Shown: positions 25,004 to 33,862 of the stretch, one piece after another
Position numbering within the stretch: position 1 is the stretch's first letter
Layout: every line of letters starts with the position of its first letter
Assembly (NCBI RefSeq): GCF_012726175.1
Contig: NZ_JAASAD010000018.1
Coordinates: 32,009-96,008 of the forward strand
Reading direction: 5' to 3'
DNA: 64,000 bases
Origin: Micromonospora sp. HNM0581
GTDB taxonomy: Bacteria; Actinomycetota; Actinomycetes; Mycobacteriales; Micromonosporaceae
The notes under the pieces: model-generated
Seen by the model: the letters and a program-made list of their open reading frames with translations, nothing else
Told to the model about the DNA's origin: nothing
Database searches by the model: none
Program-made: the position numbers and the translations under genes

Positions 25004-25984
25004 GTGACCGTTCGTCAGTCGATCGTCTTCAACGGTGACCTGGGCAGCGGCAAGAGCACCGTTTCCGTCGAGATCGCCAAGCGGCTCGGCCTGCGCCGGG
25101 TCAGCGTCGGCGACCTCTACCGGCAGATGGCCCAGGACCGGCAGATGACCGCGCTCCAGTTGAATCTGCACGCCGAGTTGGACCAGGCTGTCGACGGCTA
25201 CGTCGACCAGCTCCAGCGCGACATCGCCGCCTCCGGTGAGAGTCTGGTCATGGACTCCCGGCTGGCCTGGCACTTCTTCACCGACGCGCTCAAGGTGCAC
25301 ATGATCACCGAGCCGGGTGAGGCCGCCCGCCGTGTCCTGCTGCGTCCCTCGGGGCCGGCGGAGAGCTACACCTCTCTGGACGAGGCGAAAGTCAGGCTCC
25401 GCGAGCGCAGTGAGAGCGAGCGCGGCCGGTTCCTGGTGCGGTACGGCGTGGACAAGGCCAGGTTGCGCAACTACGACCTGATCTGTGACACCACCCGGGC
25501 ATCCGCCGACGAGGTGATCGAGCGCATCGTCGACGCGTACGAGGGGCGGCTCGCGCCCGATCTGTTGCGCGACGCACCACCGCTGCTGCTGCTCGACCCG
25601 GGGCGGGTCTACCCGACCGAGGACGTCGCCGGATTGCGTGGCCGGTGGGACTCGACGTCCACCGGTGAGGTCGCCGCCGCCAGCGAGACCAGCCTGGAGC
25701 CGCTCGAGATCGGATACACCGGCGAGTACTTCTTCGTGGTCAACGGGCACCGCCGACTCAGCGCCGCGCTGCGCAACGGCTCCCGGCTGGTGCCGGGACG
25801 ACTGGTCGCCGAGGTCGAGGAGCCGGTCGTCGGCGGGGTGAGCGCGATCGACTACTTCGCCGCGCAGGCCCGCCCCAGCCTCATCCACGACTGGGAGGCG
25901 GCCCACGACATCCACCTGCCGCTTCCCGAGCACGCCCTGCTCGCTGGCGACGCGGTGCTGGCTGGCGAGAGCCCCGCCGGCTGA
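25004..25984 (+). CDS. P-loop nucleotide kinase fused to a ParB/sulfiredoxin-like domain
   Basis: The N-terminal half (about 1-180) resembles cytidylate kinase/AAA_33 proteins: P-loop GDLGSGKST at residues 11-19, ISVGDLYRQM-like substrate loop and an arginine-rich lid (KVRLRERSESERGRF). The C-terminal half (about 190-310) has DPGRVYPTEDVAGL and the ParB-type box NGHRRLSAALRNG near residue 249. Known ParB/Srx-fold proteins include partition CTPases and free serine kinases, so an NTP-linked role is plausible, but the substrate is unknown. GTG 25004 is chosen for the upstream GGGGTGGA; GTG 24983 is possible. It stands alone between priA and def. Confidence 0.7.
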   Translation: MTVRQSIVFNGDLGSGKSTVSVEIAKRLGLRRVSVGDLYRQMAQDRQMTALQLNLHAELDQAVDGYVDQLQRDIAASGESLVMDSRLAWHFFTDALKVHMITEPGEAARRVLLRPSGPAESYTSLDEAKVRLRERSESERGRFLVRYGVDKARLRNYDLICDTTRASADEVIERIVDAYEGRLAPDLLRDAPPLLLLDPGRVYPTEDVAGLRGRWDSTSTGEVAAASETSLEPLEIGYTGEYFFVVNGHRRLSAALRNGSRLVPGRLVAEVEEPVVGGVSAIDYFAAQARPSLIHDWEAAHDIHLPLPEHALLAGDAVLAGESPAG

Positions 25985-26066
25985 CCCGCCCGCCGCCGGC
26001 CGGCACGGCCACCGGCAGTCCGTAGACTGGTACGCACTGCCGTCCGCCGTGAAGGAGCCGACCCGC

Positions 26067-26627
26067 GTGACCGTCCAGCCCATTCGTCTGTTCGGGGATC
26101 CGGTGTTGCGTACGCCGGCAGATCCGGTGGCCGACTTCGACGTCGAGCTGCGCAAGCTCATCGAGGATCTGACCGACACCATGCGGGAGCAGGGCGGTGC
26201 CGGTCTCGCGGCGCCGCAACTGGGCGTGGGCCTGCGGGTGTTCACCTTCGACGTCGACGACGTGCTCGGTCACCTGGTGAATCCGGTCCTGGAGTTTCCC
26301 GACGAGGAGGAACAGGACGGCCCGGAGGGGTGCCTGTCCATTCCCGGGCTCTACTTCGACACCAAGCGTCGGCAGAACGTGATCGCCAAGGGCTTCAACG
26401 GCCACGGCGACCCGATGCAGATCGTCGGCACCGGGCTGATGGCCCGCTGCGTACAGCACGAGACCGACCACCTCGACGGGGTGCTCTTCCTCGACCGGCT
26501 GGACGCGGCCGGCCGCAAGGAGGCGATGAAGGCGATTCGCCAGGCAGAGTGGTACGACGCCGCTGCCCCGCCCACCGTCAAGCTGAGTCCCCACGCCGCC
26601 GGCAGCCCCTTCGGTCTGGGGCGGTGA
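26067..26627 (+). CDS. def: Peptide deformylase
   Basis: Removes the N-formyl group from nascent proteins; a metalloenzyme. All three signature motifs are present: GAGLAAPQLG, EGCLSIPG (metal Cys) and QHETDHLDG (HExxH). GTG 26067 is favoured because GAAGGAG lies 9 nt upstream; 186 residues. TAGACT at 26023-26028 is a likely -10. fmt follows after 4 nt, pairing formylation and deformylation genes in one operon. Confidence 0.95.
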   Translation: MTVQPIRLFGDPVLRTPADPVADFDVELRKLIEDLTDTMREQGGAGLAAPQLGVGLRVFTFDVDDVLGHLVNPVLEFPDEEEQDGPEGCLSIPGLYFDTKRRQNVIAKGFNGHGDPMQIVGTGLMARCVQHETDHLDGVLFLDRLDAAGRKEAMKAIRQAEWYDAAAPPTVKLSPHAAGSPFGLGR

Positions 26628-26631
26628 CCCG

Positions 26632-27558
26632 GTGCGTGTGATCTTCGCCGGTACGCCGGCTGTCGCCGTACCCGCCCTGGCCGCCGTGGCCGCCTCGCGG
26701 CACGACCTGGTCGCCGTGGTCACCCGCCCGGATGCGCCCGCCGGCCGAGGCCGTGGCCTGGTCCGTTCCCCGGTCGGGGCGTGGGCCGACGAGCGCGGCA
26801 TCGAGGTGCTGACCCCGGCGCGTCCGCGTGAGCCGGAGTTCCTGGACCGGCTGCGCGAGTTGGCTGCGGACTGCGTGCCGGTGGTCGCCTACGGGGCGTT
26901 GGTGCCGCCGGTCGCCTTGGGGATTCCCCGGCACGGCTGGGTGAACCTGCACTTCTCCTTGCTGCCGGCATGGCGAGGTGCCGCACCCGTGCAGCACGCC
27001 GTCCTACACGGTGACGAGTTGACCGGGGCCAGCGTCTTCCAACTGGAGGAGGGGCTGGACACCGGGCCGGTCTACGGCACGCTCACCGACGAGATCCGGC
27101 CCGCAGACACCTCCGGTGACCTGTTGGAGCGGTTGGCGCACAGCGGTGCCGCGCTGCTGGTGGCGGTGCTGGACGCGGTGGAGGACGGCACCGCCAGGGC
27201 GCAACCGCAGCCGGCCGACGGGGTGAGCCTCGCGCCGAAGCTGACCGTCGAGGATGCCCGGGTGCGCTGGGCGGACCCGGCTTTCGCGGTGGATCGCCGT
27301 ATCCGTGCCTGCACCCCCGCCCCCGGACCGTGGACGACGTTCAGAGGTGAGCGGGTGAAGCTCGGACCGGTCACCCCGGCACCCGACGCCCCGACCATCA
27401 AGCCCGGCGAGCTGGTGGTGACCAAGAGCCGGGTGGTTGTCGGCACCGCCACCGTGCCGGTCCGCCTCGGCGAGGTACGGGCGGCGGGTAAGCGGGCGAT
27501 GCCGGCAACCGACTGGGCGCGTGGTGTGCGTGTCGGTGCCGGGGAGGAGTTCGCGTGA
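26632..27558 (+). CDS. fmt: Methionyl-tRNA formyltransferase
   Basis: Formylates initiator Met-tRNA with 10-formyl-tetrahydrofolate. The catalytic motif HFSLLPAWRGAAP (Asn-His-Asp type formyltransferase fold), folate loop and the C-terminal OB-like tRNA-binding domain are present in 308 residues. The GTG start is 4 nt after def; the stop overlaps rsmB by GTGA. Confidence 0.95.
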   Translation: MRVIFAGTPAVAVPALAAVAASRHDLVAVVTRPDAPAGRGRGLVRSPVGAWADERGIEVLTPARPREPEFLDRLRELAADCVPVVAYGALVPPVALGIPRHGWVNLHFSLLPAWRGAAPVQHAVLHGDELTGASVFQLEEGLDTGPVYGTLTDEIRPADTSGDLLERLAHSGAALLVAVLDAVEDGTARAQPQPADGVSLAPKLTVEDARVRWADPAFAVDRRIRACTPAPGPWTTFRGERVKLGPVTPAPDAPTIKPGELVVTKSRVVVGTATVPVRLGEVRAAGKRAMPATDWARGVRVGAGEEFA

Positions 27559-28958
27559 GGGAGATCGCCGCCCGCCGGAGCGGGGAGCGTCGGGGGCGGC
27601 CGATGGTCGACCGGCCACGGTACGCGGCGTACGAGGCGGTCGCTGCGGTGCACCGCGACGACGCCTACGCCAACCTGGTGCTGCCGGCGATCCTGACCGA
27701 CGCGGGACTGTTCGGTCGGGATGCCGCCTTCGCCACCGAACTGACCTACGGCACCCTGCGCCACCTCGGCACCCTCGACGCGATCTTGACCGCTGCGGCT
27801 GGGCGGGACGTGCAGCGGATCGACCCGCCGGTCCGCGACGCGCTGCGGATCGGCGCGTACCAACTGCTGCACACCCGGGTGCCGGCGCACGCGGCGGTTT
27901 CTTCCACCGTCGACCTGGTCCGGGTCGTCGGCCAGGGGGCCACCGGTTTCGCCAACGCGGTGCTGCGCGAGGTCGCCACCTCCTGCGTCGACGAGTGGGT
28001 GACCCGACTGGCGCCGCCGGTCGAGAGCGACCCGCTCGGCCACCTCGCGGTGGCCTACAGCCATCCGCAGTGGATCGTGCGGGCGTTCAACGAGGCGCTC
28101 GGTGGTGACCTGGGTGAGACCACCCGTCTGCTGATCGAGGACAATGAGCGTCCGCCCGTGCACCTGTGTGCCCGGCCCGGTTTGGTCGACCCGGTCGACC
28201 TCGCCGACGAGGTGGGTGGCGCGCCCGGTGCCTTCTCGCCGTACGCGGTGTACCTGGCCGGCGGCGCACCTGGTGAGCTGGCGGCGGTGGTGGACGGTCG
28301 GGCCCACGTCCAGGACGAGGGTTCCCAACTGGTGGCGGACGCGCTCACGATGGCCCCGGTGGACGGGCCGGACGGCCGTTGGCTGGACCTGTGCGCAGGG
28401 CCCGGCGGCAAGTCGGGACTGCTCGGGGCGTTGGCGGCGGTGCGGGACGCGCGGCTGACCGCCGTGGAGGTGGCCGAGCATCGGGCCCGGCTGGTCGTGG
28501 GAGCCACCCGGGGTCTGCCGGTGACGGTGCTGAACACCGACGGCCGGCTGGTGGGCACCGAGCCGAAGCTGCCGGAGGAACACTTCGACCGGGTGCTTGT
28601 CGACGCGCCGTGTACCGGGCTCGGTTCGCTGCGTCGTCGTCCCGAGTCCCGTTGGCGGCGTCAACCGTCCGACCTGTCGACGTTGACCCGGTTGCAGCGC
28701 GAACTGCTCGCCGCCGGGTTGCGGGCGGTCCGACCAGGCGGGGTGGTGGCCTACGTCACCTGCTCCCCGCACACGGTGGAGACGCATGTGACGGTGACCG
28801 AGGCGGCTCGCCGAAGCGGTGTGCCGGTGGACTTCGTCGATGCGCGTACCGTGCTGCCGGCCGGGATGCCGGGCTTGGGCGACGGACCGACGGTGCAGTT
28901 GTGGCCGCACCGGCACGGTACCGACGCCATGTTCCTCGCCCTGCTGCGCCGCACCTGA
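27555..28958 (+). CDS. rsmB: 16S rRNA (cytosine-967 C5) methyltransferase
   Basis: SAM-dependent methyltransferase of the NOL1/NOP2/sun family. The N-terminal NusB-like RNA-binding domain (about 20-150) precedes the catalytic domain with LDLCAGPGGKSGLLGAL (motif I), VDAPCTGLGSLRRRPE (motif IV with catalytic region) and VAYVTCSPHTVE (motif VI, catalytic Cys). 467 residues, typical. It overlaps fmt by 4 nt, completing a def-fmt-rsmB operon; the convergent neighbour starts after 41 bp without an obvious terminator. Confidence 0.94.
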   Translation: MREIAARRSGERRGRPMVDRPRYAAYEAVAAVHRDDAYANLVLPAILTDAGLFGRDAAFATELTYGTLRHLGTLDAILTAAAGRDVQRIDPPVRDALRIGAYQLLHTRVPAHAAVSSTVDLVRVVGQGATGFANAVLREVATSCVDEWVTRLAPPVESDPLGHLAVAYSHPQWIVRAFNEALGGDLGETTRLLIEDNERPPVHLCARPGLVDPVDLADEVGGAPGAFSPYAVYLAGGAPGELAAVVDGRAHVQDEGSQLVADALTMAPVDGPDGRWLDLCAGPGGKSGLLGALAAVRDARLTAVEVAEHRARLVVGATRGLPVTVLNTDGRLVGTEPKLPEEHFDRVLVDAPCTGLGSLRRRPESRWRRQPSDLSTLTRLQRELLAAGLRAVRPGGVVAYVTCSPHTVETHVTVTEAARRSGVPVDFVDARTVLPAGMPGLGDGPTVQLWPHRHGTDAMFLALLRRT

Positions 28959-28999
28959 CGCGCGCCGTCCTGCTCGCCGGGGTGACCCTCGGCCACTTC

Positions 29000-29890
29000 T
29001 CAGATGACCGGCAGTCCCTGTGGGCCGGCGCCGCGCATCGAACCGGTGAGTTTGCGGTCGTCGCTCCACAGGATGCACCGCACCCCCCGGTCGCCCTCCT
29101 CCCACTCCCGCTGTGACGGCGGGTAGAAGATGGAACCGGCGCGGTAGGGAAGGTCGGCGTTGTTCGGGACGTCGGCGAAGGCGGCGATCAGTTCCATGCA
29201 GCGCCGGTGCGCCTGGCCGGCGGAGCCGACGAACTCCTCCCAGCTCATGTCCTGCTCGATGTAGACGCCGACGAACTCCGCGCCGTGCGGTTCGCTGCAC
29301 AGCACCGGCGCCATGTAGTTCAGGCTGTCGCCGATGAGTTTCGGATCGAAGCAGCGGTGTACGAGCGGTGCGTCGCCGATGAGTGCGCCGCGCAGGCTGC
29401 CGGTGCGGTTGACCGGCCGGGTGTTGTCGATGCTGTCGGTTTCGCTCAGGTCGCAGCGGAACCAGCGGGCACCGCCGTTCCAGGCCGCCATCGACGGCAG
29501 GGAGACGTTGAGCGTCAACCGGGCCGTGTGCCAGTCGCCACCGAGGACCAGACGCACCCGCTGGTCGCATTCTGCCCGGGCGGTTCGCAGCGCCGCAGAC
29601 CCGGCTTCGGGTCGTTCGCCCGCCGCGGTGGCGCCGGTGAACGTGCCGACGTGCACCGTCTCGGCGAGATGGTTACGCGCGCAGTCGACGGTGTCGTAGG
29701 TGCTTGCCTGCACGACCGGGGTGATCCGGGGCAGGCAGGCGTCGATGCCCGGCACGAACATGGTCGGTGCCTGCAGGGTCTGCCAGCCGTTGGTGATGTC
29801 GCCGTCGGTTCCGCCCGGCCGCACGCAGCCGCCGAGCACCGTCGCCGTCACACTGGCCAGCGCCAGTGCCGCGAGCCACCGTCGCATCAT
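29000..29890 (-). CDS. Lipoprotein with septum-formation-type domain
   Basis: A 296-residue exported protein. The N-terminus MMRRWLAALALASVTATVLGGC is a lipoprotein signal with lipobox LGGC. The mature part contains two cysteine-containing repeats of the kind seen in Pfam Septum_form proteins (VDCARNHLAETV, LCSEPHGAEFVG) and several further cysteines. Its role in actinobacteria is poorly defined; an envelope or division function is only suggested by the domain name. GGAAAGGGCGG precedes the paired ATG codons at 29890/29887. It is convergent with rsmB and divergent from rpe; the 243 bp in between hold both promoters. Confidence 0.78.
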   Translation of the reverse strand: MMRRWLAALALASVTATVLGGCVRPGGTDGDITNGWQTLQAPTMFVPGIDACLPRITPVVQASTYDTVDCARNHLAETVHVGTFTGATAAGERPEAGSAALRTARAECDQRVRLVLGGDWHTARLTLNVSLPSMAAWNGGARWFRCDLSETDSIDNTRPVNRTGSLRGALIGDAPLVHRCFDPKLIGDSLNYMAPVLCSEPHGAEFVGVYIEQDMSWEEFVGSAGQAHRRCMELIAAFADVPNNADLPYRAGSIFYPPSQREWEEGDRGVRCILWSDDRKLTGSMRGAGPQGLPVI

Positions 29891-30133
29891 CCGCCCTTTC
29901 CGGGAGCTGCCGCCCGGCTGCCGGCTCCCGTATCCGCCGGCCCGCACGTTATCGTCGCCGTTCCCGATGGAGTGTTGTCGCGAATCGGTCGTCTGGCCAG
30001 TCGAAGCTGAGCTTCGTTCCGTTCGGCCGTTTCGAGAAGGGTCATTCTGCACCATTGGTCACCTCCGGGTCACGAGGTGTCCCGGTCACTGGCATGTTGT
30101 CGTGGCGGCCGGCCGCGTTCGTACACTGGCCCG

Positions 30134-30814
30134 GTGACCGTACCGCCGCTGATCGTCGCGCCCAGCATCCTCGCCGCCGATTTCTCCCGTCTCGCCGAGG
30201 AAGTACGTGCCGTCGAGGATGCCGCAGACTGGTTACACGTCGATGTCATGGACAACCATTTCGTACCGAACCTGACCATCGGGTTGCCCGTCGTGCAGAG
30301 CCTGCGGGCGGCGACCACACTGCCCTTCGACGTGCATCTCATGATCACTGACCCGCACCGCTGGGCGCCCGGTTACGCCGACGCGGGGGCGTACAACGTC
30401 ACCTTCCACGCCGAGGCCTGCGACGATCCGGGGGCGCTGGCCCGGGATCTGCGGGCGGCCGGCGCCAAGGCGGGTCTGGCGATCGACCGCGACACCCCGA
30501 TCGAGCCGTACCTCGACCTGCTGCCGAACTTCGACACGTTGCTGGTCATGACCATCAAGGCCGGGTTCGGTGGGCAGCGGTTCCTCCCGCAGCTACTGGA
30601 CAAGGTCCGCGCCGCGCGTCGCCACGTCGACGCCGGTCACCTGGAGCTGCGCATCGAGGTCGACGGCGGGATCGCCGCCGACACCATCGAACAGGCGGCC
30701 GCTGCGGGCGCCGACGCCTTCGTGGCCGGCACCGCCGTCTACGGCGCCGACGACCCGGCCGAGGCGGTACGCCGGCTGCGTGAGCTGGCCGGGGGCGCGG
30801 CGGCCGGGGCGTGA
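30134..30814 (+). CDS. rpe: Ribulose-phosphate 3-epimerase
   Basis: Interconverts ribulose- and xylulose-5-phosphate in the pentose phosphate pathway, relevant to the rib genes downstream because ribulose-5-phosphate is a riboflavin precursor. A TIM barrel of 226 residues with IVAPSILAADFSRL, HVDVMDNHFVPN (metal ligands), VHLMI, MTIKAGFGGQRF and EVDGGI. TTGTCG-N18-TACACT ends 6 nt before GTG 30134, which fits a leaderless mRNA. The next gene starts 1 nt after the stop. Confidence 0.94.
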   Translation: MTVPPLIVAPSILAADFSRLAEEVRAVEDAADWLHVDVMDNHFVPNLTIGLPVVQSLRAATTLPFDVHLMITDPHRWAPGYADAGAYNVTFHAEACDDPGALARDLRAAGAKAGLAIDRDTPIEPYLDLLPNFDTLLVMTIKAGFGGQRFLPQLLDKVRAARRHVDAGHLELRIEVDGGIAADTIEQAAAAGADAFVAGTAVYGADDPAEAVRRLRELAGGAAAGA

Positions 30815-30815
30815 C

Positions 30816-31796
30816 GTGGAGGTTCCCGACGATCGTAAGGACGTGATCCTTGTCGTCGACGATGACGAGGACATCGCCCGATTCGTCGAGTTCAACCTGC
30901 GGCTGCAGGGCTTCGACGTGATTCTCGCCGCCGACGGCCAGGAGGCGTTGGAGCTGATCGAGACCCACCGCCCTGACCTGGCCGTGGTCGACCTGATGAT
31001 GCCCCGGGTGGACGGGTTGGAGCTGACCCGGAGACTGCGTGCCGACCCGATGACCACGGCCCTGCCGGTGATCATGCTGACGGCCAAGGGAATGACCCAG
31101 GACAAGGTCAACGGGCTCAACGCCGGCGCCGACGACTACCTGGTCAAGCCATTCGACAATGCCGAATTGGTTGCTCGGGTCAGCTCCACCCTGCGGCGGA
31201 ACAAGGAGTTTCGGGAGGTCTCCCCGCTCACTGGCCTGCCGGGTAACAGCCGGATCCGTCGGGAGATCGCCGACCGGGTCCGCGGTGGGGTGGACTACGC
31301 CGTCGGCTACATCGACATCGACCGATTTAAAAGTGTCAACGACAGGTACGGGTTCGTCCGAGGCGACGACTTCATCTCCGCGCTGGCTCGCAGCCTGCAC
31401 CGGGCCGTGGTCGAGGTCGCCCTGCCCCCGGCCTTCCTCGGCCACGTCGGTGGCGACGACTTCGTCTTCGTGTGCACGCCCGATCAGGTGCGACGGCTGA
31501 CCCTGCGGGTCTCGGCGGACTACGAGAAGGCCGCCGACGCCCTCTACGACCCCACCGACCGGGAACGCGGCTACGTGGAGCTGAAGGACCGGCGCGGCAA
31601 CATCCGCCGGGCGGCGCTTGTCACCCTCTCCATCGGGGTTGCGGTCTCCGACTCCGACAAGCGCATCACCGACCCCCTGGAGGCGATGACGGTCGCCTCC
31701 GAAATGAAGACCGTGGCGAAGAGTCAACCCGGCTCGTACGTGGCGGTGGATCGACGTCGCGGTGTGGCCGATCCCGGTCACCGTCATGTGAAGTAG
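30816..31796 (+). CDS. Response regulator with GGDEF domain (putative diguanylate cyclase)
   Basis: A 326-residue REC-GGDEF protein. The receiver domain (about 9-125) has VVDDDED, phospho-acceptor in VVDLMMP, LTAKG and YLVKPF. The GGDEF domain (about 138-310) has DIDRFKSVNDRYG and the signature HVGGDDF, one conservative change from GGDEF or GGEEF; no RxxD inhibitory site lies just upstream. It may make c-di-GMP, the ligand of BldD encoded at 7174-7662, but activity is not certain. No histidine kinase is adjacent. It is co-transcribed with rpe. GTG 30816 starts 1 nt after the rpe stop. Confidence 0.85.
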   Translation: MEVPDDRKDVILVVDDDEDIARFVEFNLRLQGFDVILAADGQEALELIETHRPDLAVVDLMMPRVDGLELTRRLRADPMTTALPVIMLTAKGMTQDKVNGLNAGADDYLVKPFDNAELVARVSSTLRRNKEFREVSPLTGLPGNSRIRREIADRVRGGVDYAVGYIDIDRFKSVNDRYGFVRGDDFISALARSLHRAVVEVALPPAFLGHVGGDDFVFVCTPDQVRRLTLRVSADYEKAADALYDPTDRERGYVELKDRRGNIRRAALVTLSIGVAVSDSDKRITDPLEAMTVASEMKTVAKSQPGSYVAVDRRRGVADPGHRHVK

Positions 31797-31854
31797 CTCG
31801 CCCGGGTGGCCCGGTGTCCCACCGGACGTGTAAAACTTTGCTCAGTACCCACCA

Positions 31855-32025
31855 CGCGCTGGCGGGACTCGGTGTGATTCCGAACCGGCGGTGATCCACG
31901 GTCCGACCGTGGTAAGCCCGCGACCCGGGAGCGGTTCGTCCGCCCGGTGGACCTGGTGAGAATCCGGGGCCGACGGTTGGGTGTGGTTCGTCCGCACCCA
32001 GACAGTCCGGATGGGAGACAGCGCG
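31855..32025 (+). promoter_or_regulatory. FMN riboswitch (RFN element)
   Basis: The conserved core is readable in order: GATTCCGAACCGGCGGT, AAGCCCGCGA, the GGTGAGAATCCGGGGCCGAC block (near 31956-31976) and AGTCCGGATGGGAGA. P1 is closed by CGCGCT (31855-31860) with AGCGCG (32020-32025). The approximately 150 nt before ribD act as expression platform. FMN binding should repress ribD-E-BA-H by termination or by blocking translation. Confidence 0.93.
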
Positions 32026-32177
32026 CGGGACGGAAGGGAGCCGTGTGGCTCGCCGGGCTCCGGCGCGCACACGCCCCAGCCGGGACGGCTGTGCCGTACC
32101 CGGGTTCCGCTGCCTGCCCGTGGCCACCCGGCCGCACTCCCGGCCCGCGCGTACGAGCGAGAGGGCAACGGCAGGCG

Positions 32178-33239
32178 ATGGCGAGCGTCTCCGTGGACGA
32201 GGCGATGCGTCGGGCGATCGAACTCGCGGCGCGTGGGCTCGGCACCACCAGTCCCAACCCGGTCGTCGGCTGCGTGCTGCTCGACGCCGACGGTGAGGTG
32301 GTCGGCGAGGGCTTCCACGCGTACGCCGGGGGACCGCACGCCGAGATCGTCGCGCTGGCCCAGGCAGGCCAACGCGCCAAGGGCGGCACGGCGGTGGTCA
32401 CTCTGGAGCCCTGTGACCACGTCGGCCGCACCAGCCCCTGCAGTACCGCACTGGTCCAGGCCGGGGTGGCCCGGGTGGTCATCGCGGTCCCGGACCCTAA
32501 TCCGGTCGCCACCGGCGGCGCCGCCACGTTGCGCGACGCCGGTATCCGGGTCGACCTGGGGGTACGCGGCGTCGAGGCGGAGAACGGCAACGTGGCCTGG
32601 TTGACCGCCATGCGCCGGGGCTGGCCGTACGTGATCTGGAAGTACGCGGCGACGCTCGACGGCAGGTCCGCGGCGGCCGACGGCACCAGTATGTGGATCA
32701 CGTCCGAGGCGGCACGGATGGACGTGCACGCGCTGCGTGCCACCGTCGACGCCGTGGTCGTCGGCGTCGGCACGGTGCTCTGCGACGATCCCCGACTCAC
32801 CGTGCGGAATCTGCGCGACGGCAGTCTGGCCATCCGGCAGCCGCTGCGCGTGGTGGTCGACTCGGCAGGACGTACCCCGGTCGACGCCCGGGTGCGCGAC
32901 GGCGCCGCCCGTACCTGGGTCGCCACCGCCGCCGAGGTGGGTGCCGGCCCGGACGGCGGTGTCGACCTGCCGGCGCTGCTCGCCGCCCTGCACACCCGTG
33001 GGGTCCGGGCCGTGCTGCTGGAGGGTGGTCCCCGGCTCGCCGGGGCCTTCCTCGCCGCCGGCCTGGTCGACCGGGTCGTCGGCTATCTCGCGCCCCGGCT
33101 GCTCGGCGCCGGGCCCGCCGCGCTCGTCGACGCGGGCGTGAGCACCATCACCGAGGCCATCGACCTGGAAATCATCGACGTTACGCAGGTCGGCCCTGAC
33201 CTGCGGATCACCGCGTTGCCCCGGAAAAGGGAGGGCTAG
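32178..33239 (+). CDS. ribD: Bifunctional riboflavin deaminase / reductase
   Basis: Deaminates and then reduces the pyrimidine intermediate of riboflavin synthesis. The N-terminal zinc deaminase domain has GPHAEIVAL and LEPCDHVGRTSPC; the C-terminal reductase domain has KYAATLDGRSAA and VLLEGGPRLAGAF. ATG 32178 gives 353 residues matching the family start; longer frames run into the riboswitch. ribE starts 2 nt after the stop. Confidence 0.95.
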   Translation: MASVSVDEAMRRAIELAARGLGTTSPNPVVGCVLLDADGEVVGEGFHAYAGGPHAEIVALAQAGQRAKGGTAVVTLEPCDHVGRTSPCSTALVQAGVARVVIAVPDPNPVATGGAATLRDAGIRVDLGVRGVEAENGNVAWLTAMRRGWPYVIWKYAATLDGRSAAADGTSMWITSEAARMDVHALRATVDAVVVGVGTVLCDDPRLTVRNLRDGSLAIRQPLRVVVDSAGRTPVDARVRDGAARTWVATAAEVGAGPDGGVDLPALLAALHTRGVRAVLLEGGPRLAGAFLAAGLVDRVVGYLAPRLLGAGPAALVDAGVSTITEAIDLEIIDVTQVGPDLRITALPRKREG

Positions 33240-33241
33240 AC

Positions 33242-33862
33242 ATGTTCACCGGCATCGTCGAGGAACTGGGTGAGGTCGTCGGGGTGACTCCGACGGCCCA
33301 GGATTCCACCCTGGTAGCGGTTCGTGGCCCACTCGTCACCGCCGACGCGCGACCCGGCGACTCGATCGCGGTGAACGGGGTCTGCCTGACCGTCGTCGGC
33401 ATCGACGACGGAACGTTCACTGCCGACGTGATGGGTGAGACGCTGCACCGGTCGGCGCTGGGTGCACTGCGCACCGGCCACCGCGTCAACCTGGAGCGCG
33501 CTGCCACGCTGGGCAGCCGCCTCGGCGGGCACCTGGTGCAGGGGCACGTCGACGGTGTGGGTGAGGTGCTCTCCCGCGAGCCGGCGGCGCGGTGGGAGAC
33601 GGTCCGTTTCCGACTGCCCACGGCGCTGTCCCGGTACGTGGTGGAGAAGGGCTCGATCACCGTCGACGGAGTCTCGCTGACGGTGGCGCAGGTCGGCGAC
33701 GACTGGTTCGCCGTCGGCCTGATCCCGACGACCCTGTCGGCTACCACACTCAGCATTCGCAGCGTGGGTGACCCGGTCAACCTGGAGGTGGATGTGCTGG
33801 CCAAGTACGTCGAGCGGCTGGTCGGTGGCCGCCCGGTCGAGCAGGCGGAGGCGACGGCATGA
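33242..33862 (+). CDS. ribE: Riboflavin synthase alpha chain
   Basis: Dismutates two lumazine molecules to riboflavin. The start MFTGIVEELG and the two tandem lumazine-binding barrels are visible (NGVCLTVV near residue 45 and DGVSLTVAQV near 140), giving 206 residues. It overlaps ribBA by ATGA. Symbol ribE follows the usage in which ribH is lumazine synthase. Confidence 0.95.
   Translation: MFTGIVEELGEVVGVTPTAQDSTLVAVRGPLVTADARPGDSIAVNGVCLTVVGIDDGTFTADVMGETLHRSALGALRTGHRVNLERAATLGSRLGGHLVQGHVDGVGEVLSREPAARWETVRFRLPTALSRYVVEKGSITVDGVSLTVAQVGDDWFAVGLIPTTLSATTLSIRSVGDPVNLEVDVLAKYVERLVGGRPVEQAEATA

Noticed and set aside
27072..29570. Minus-strand open frame of about 830 codons
   Set aside because: It is antisense to fmt and rsmB and runs into another gene; no family features.
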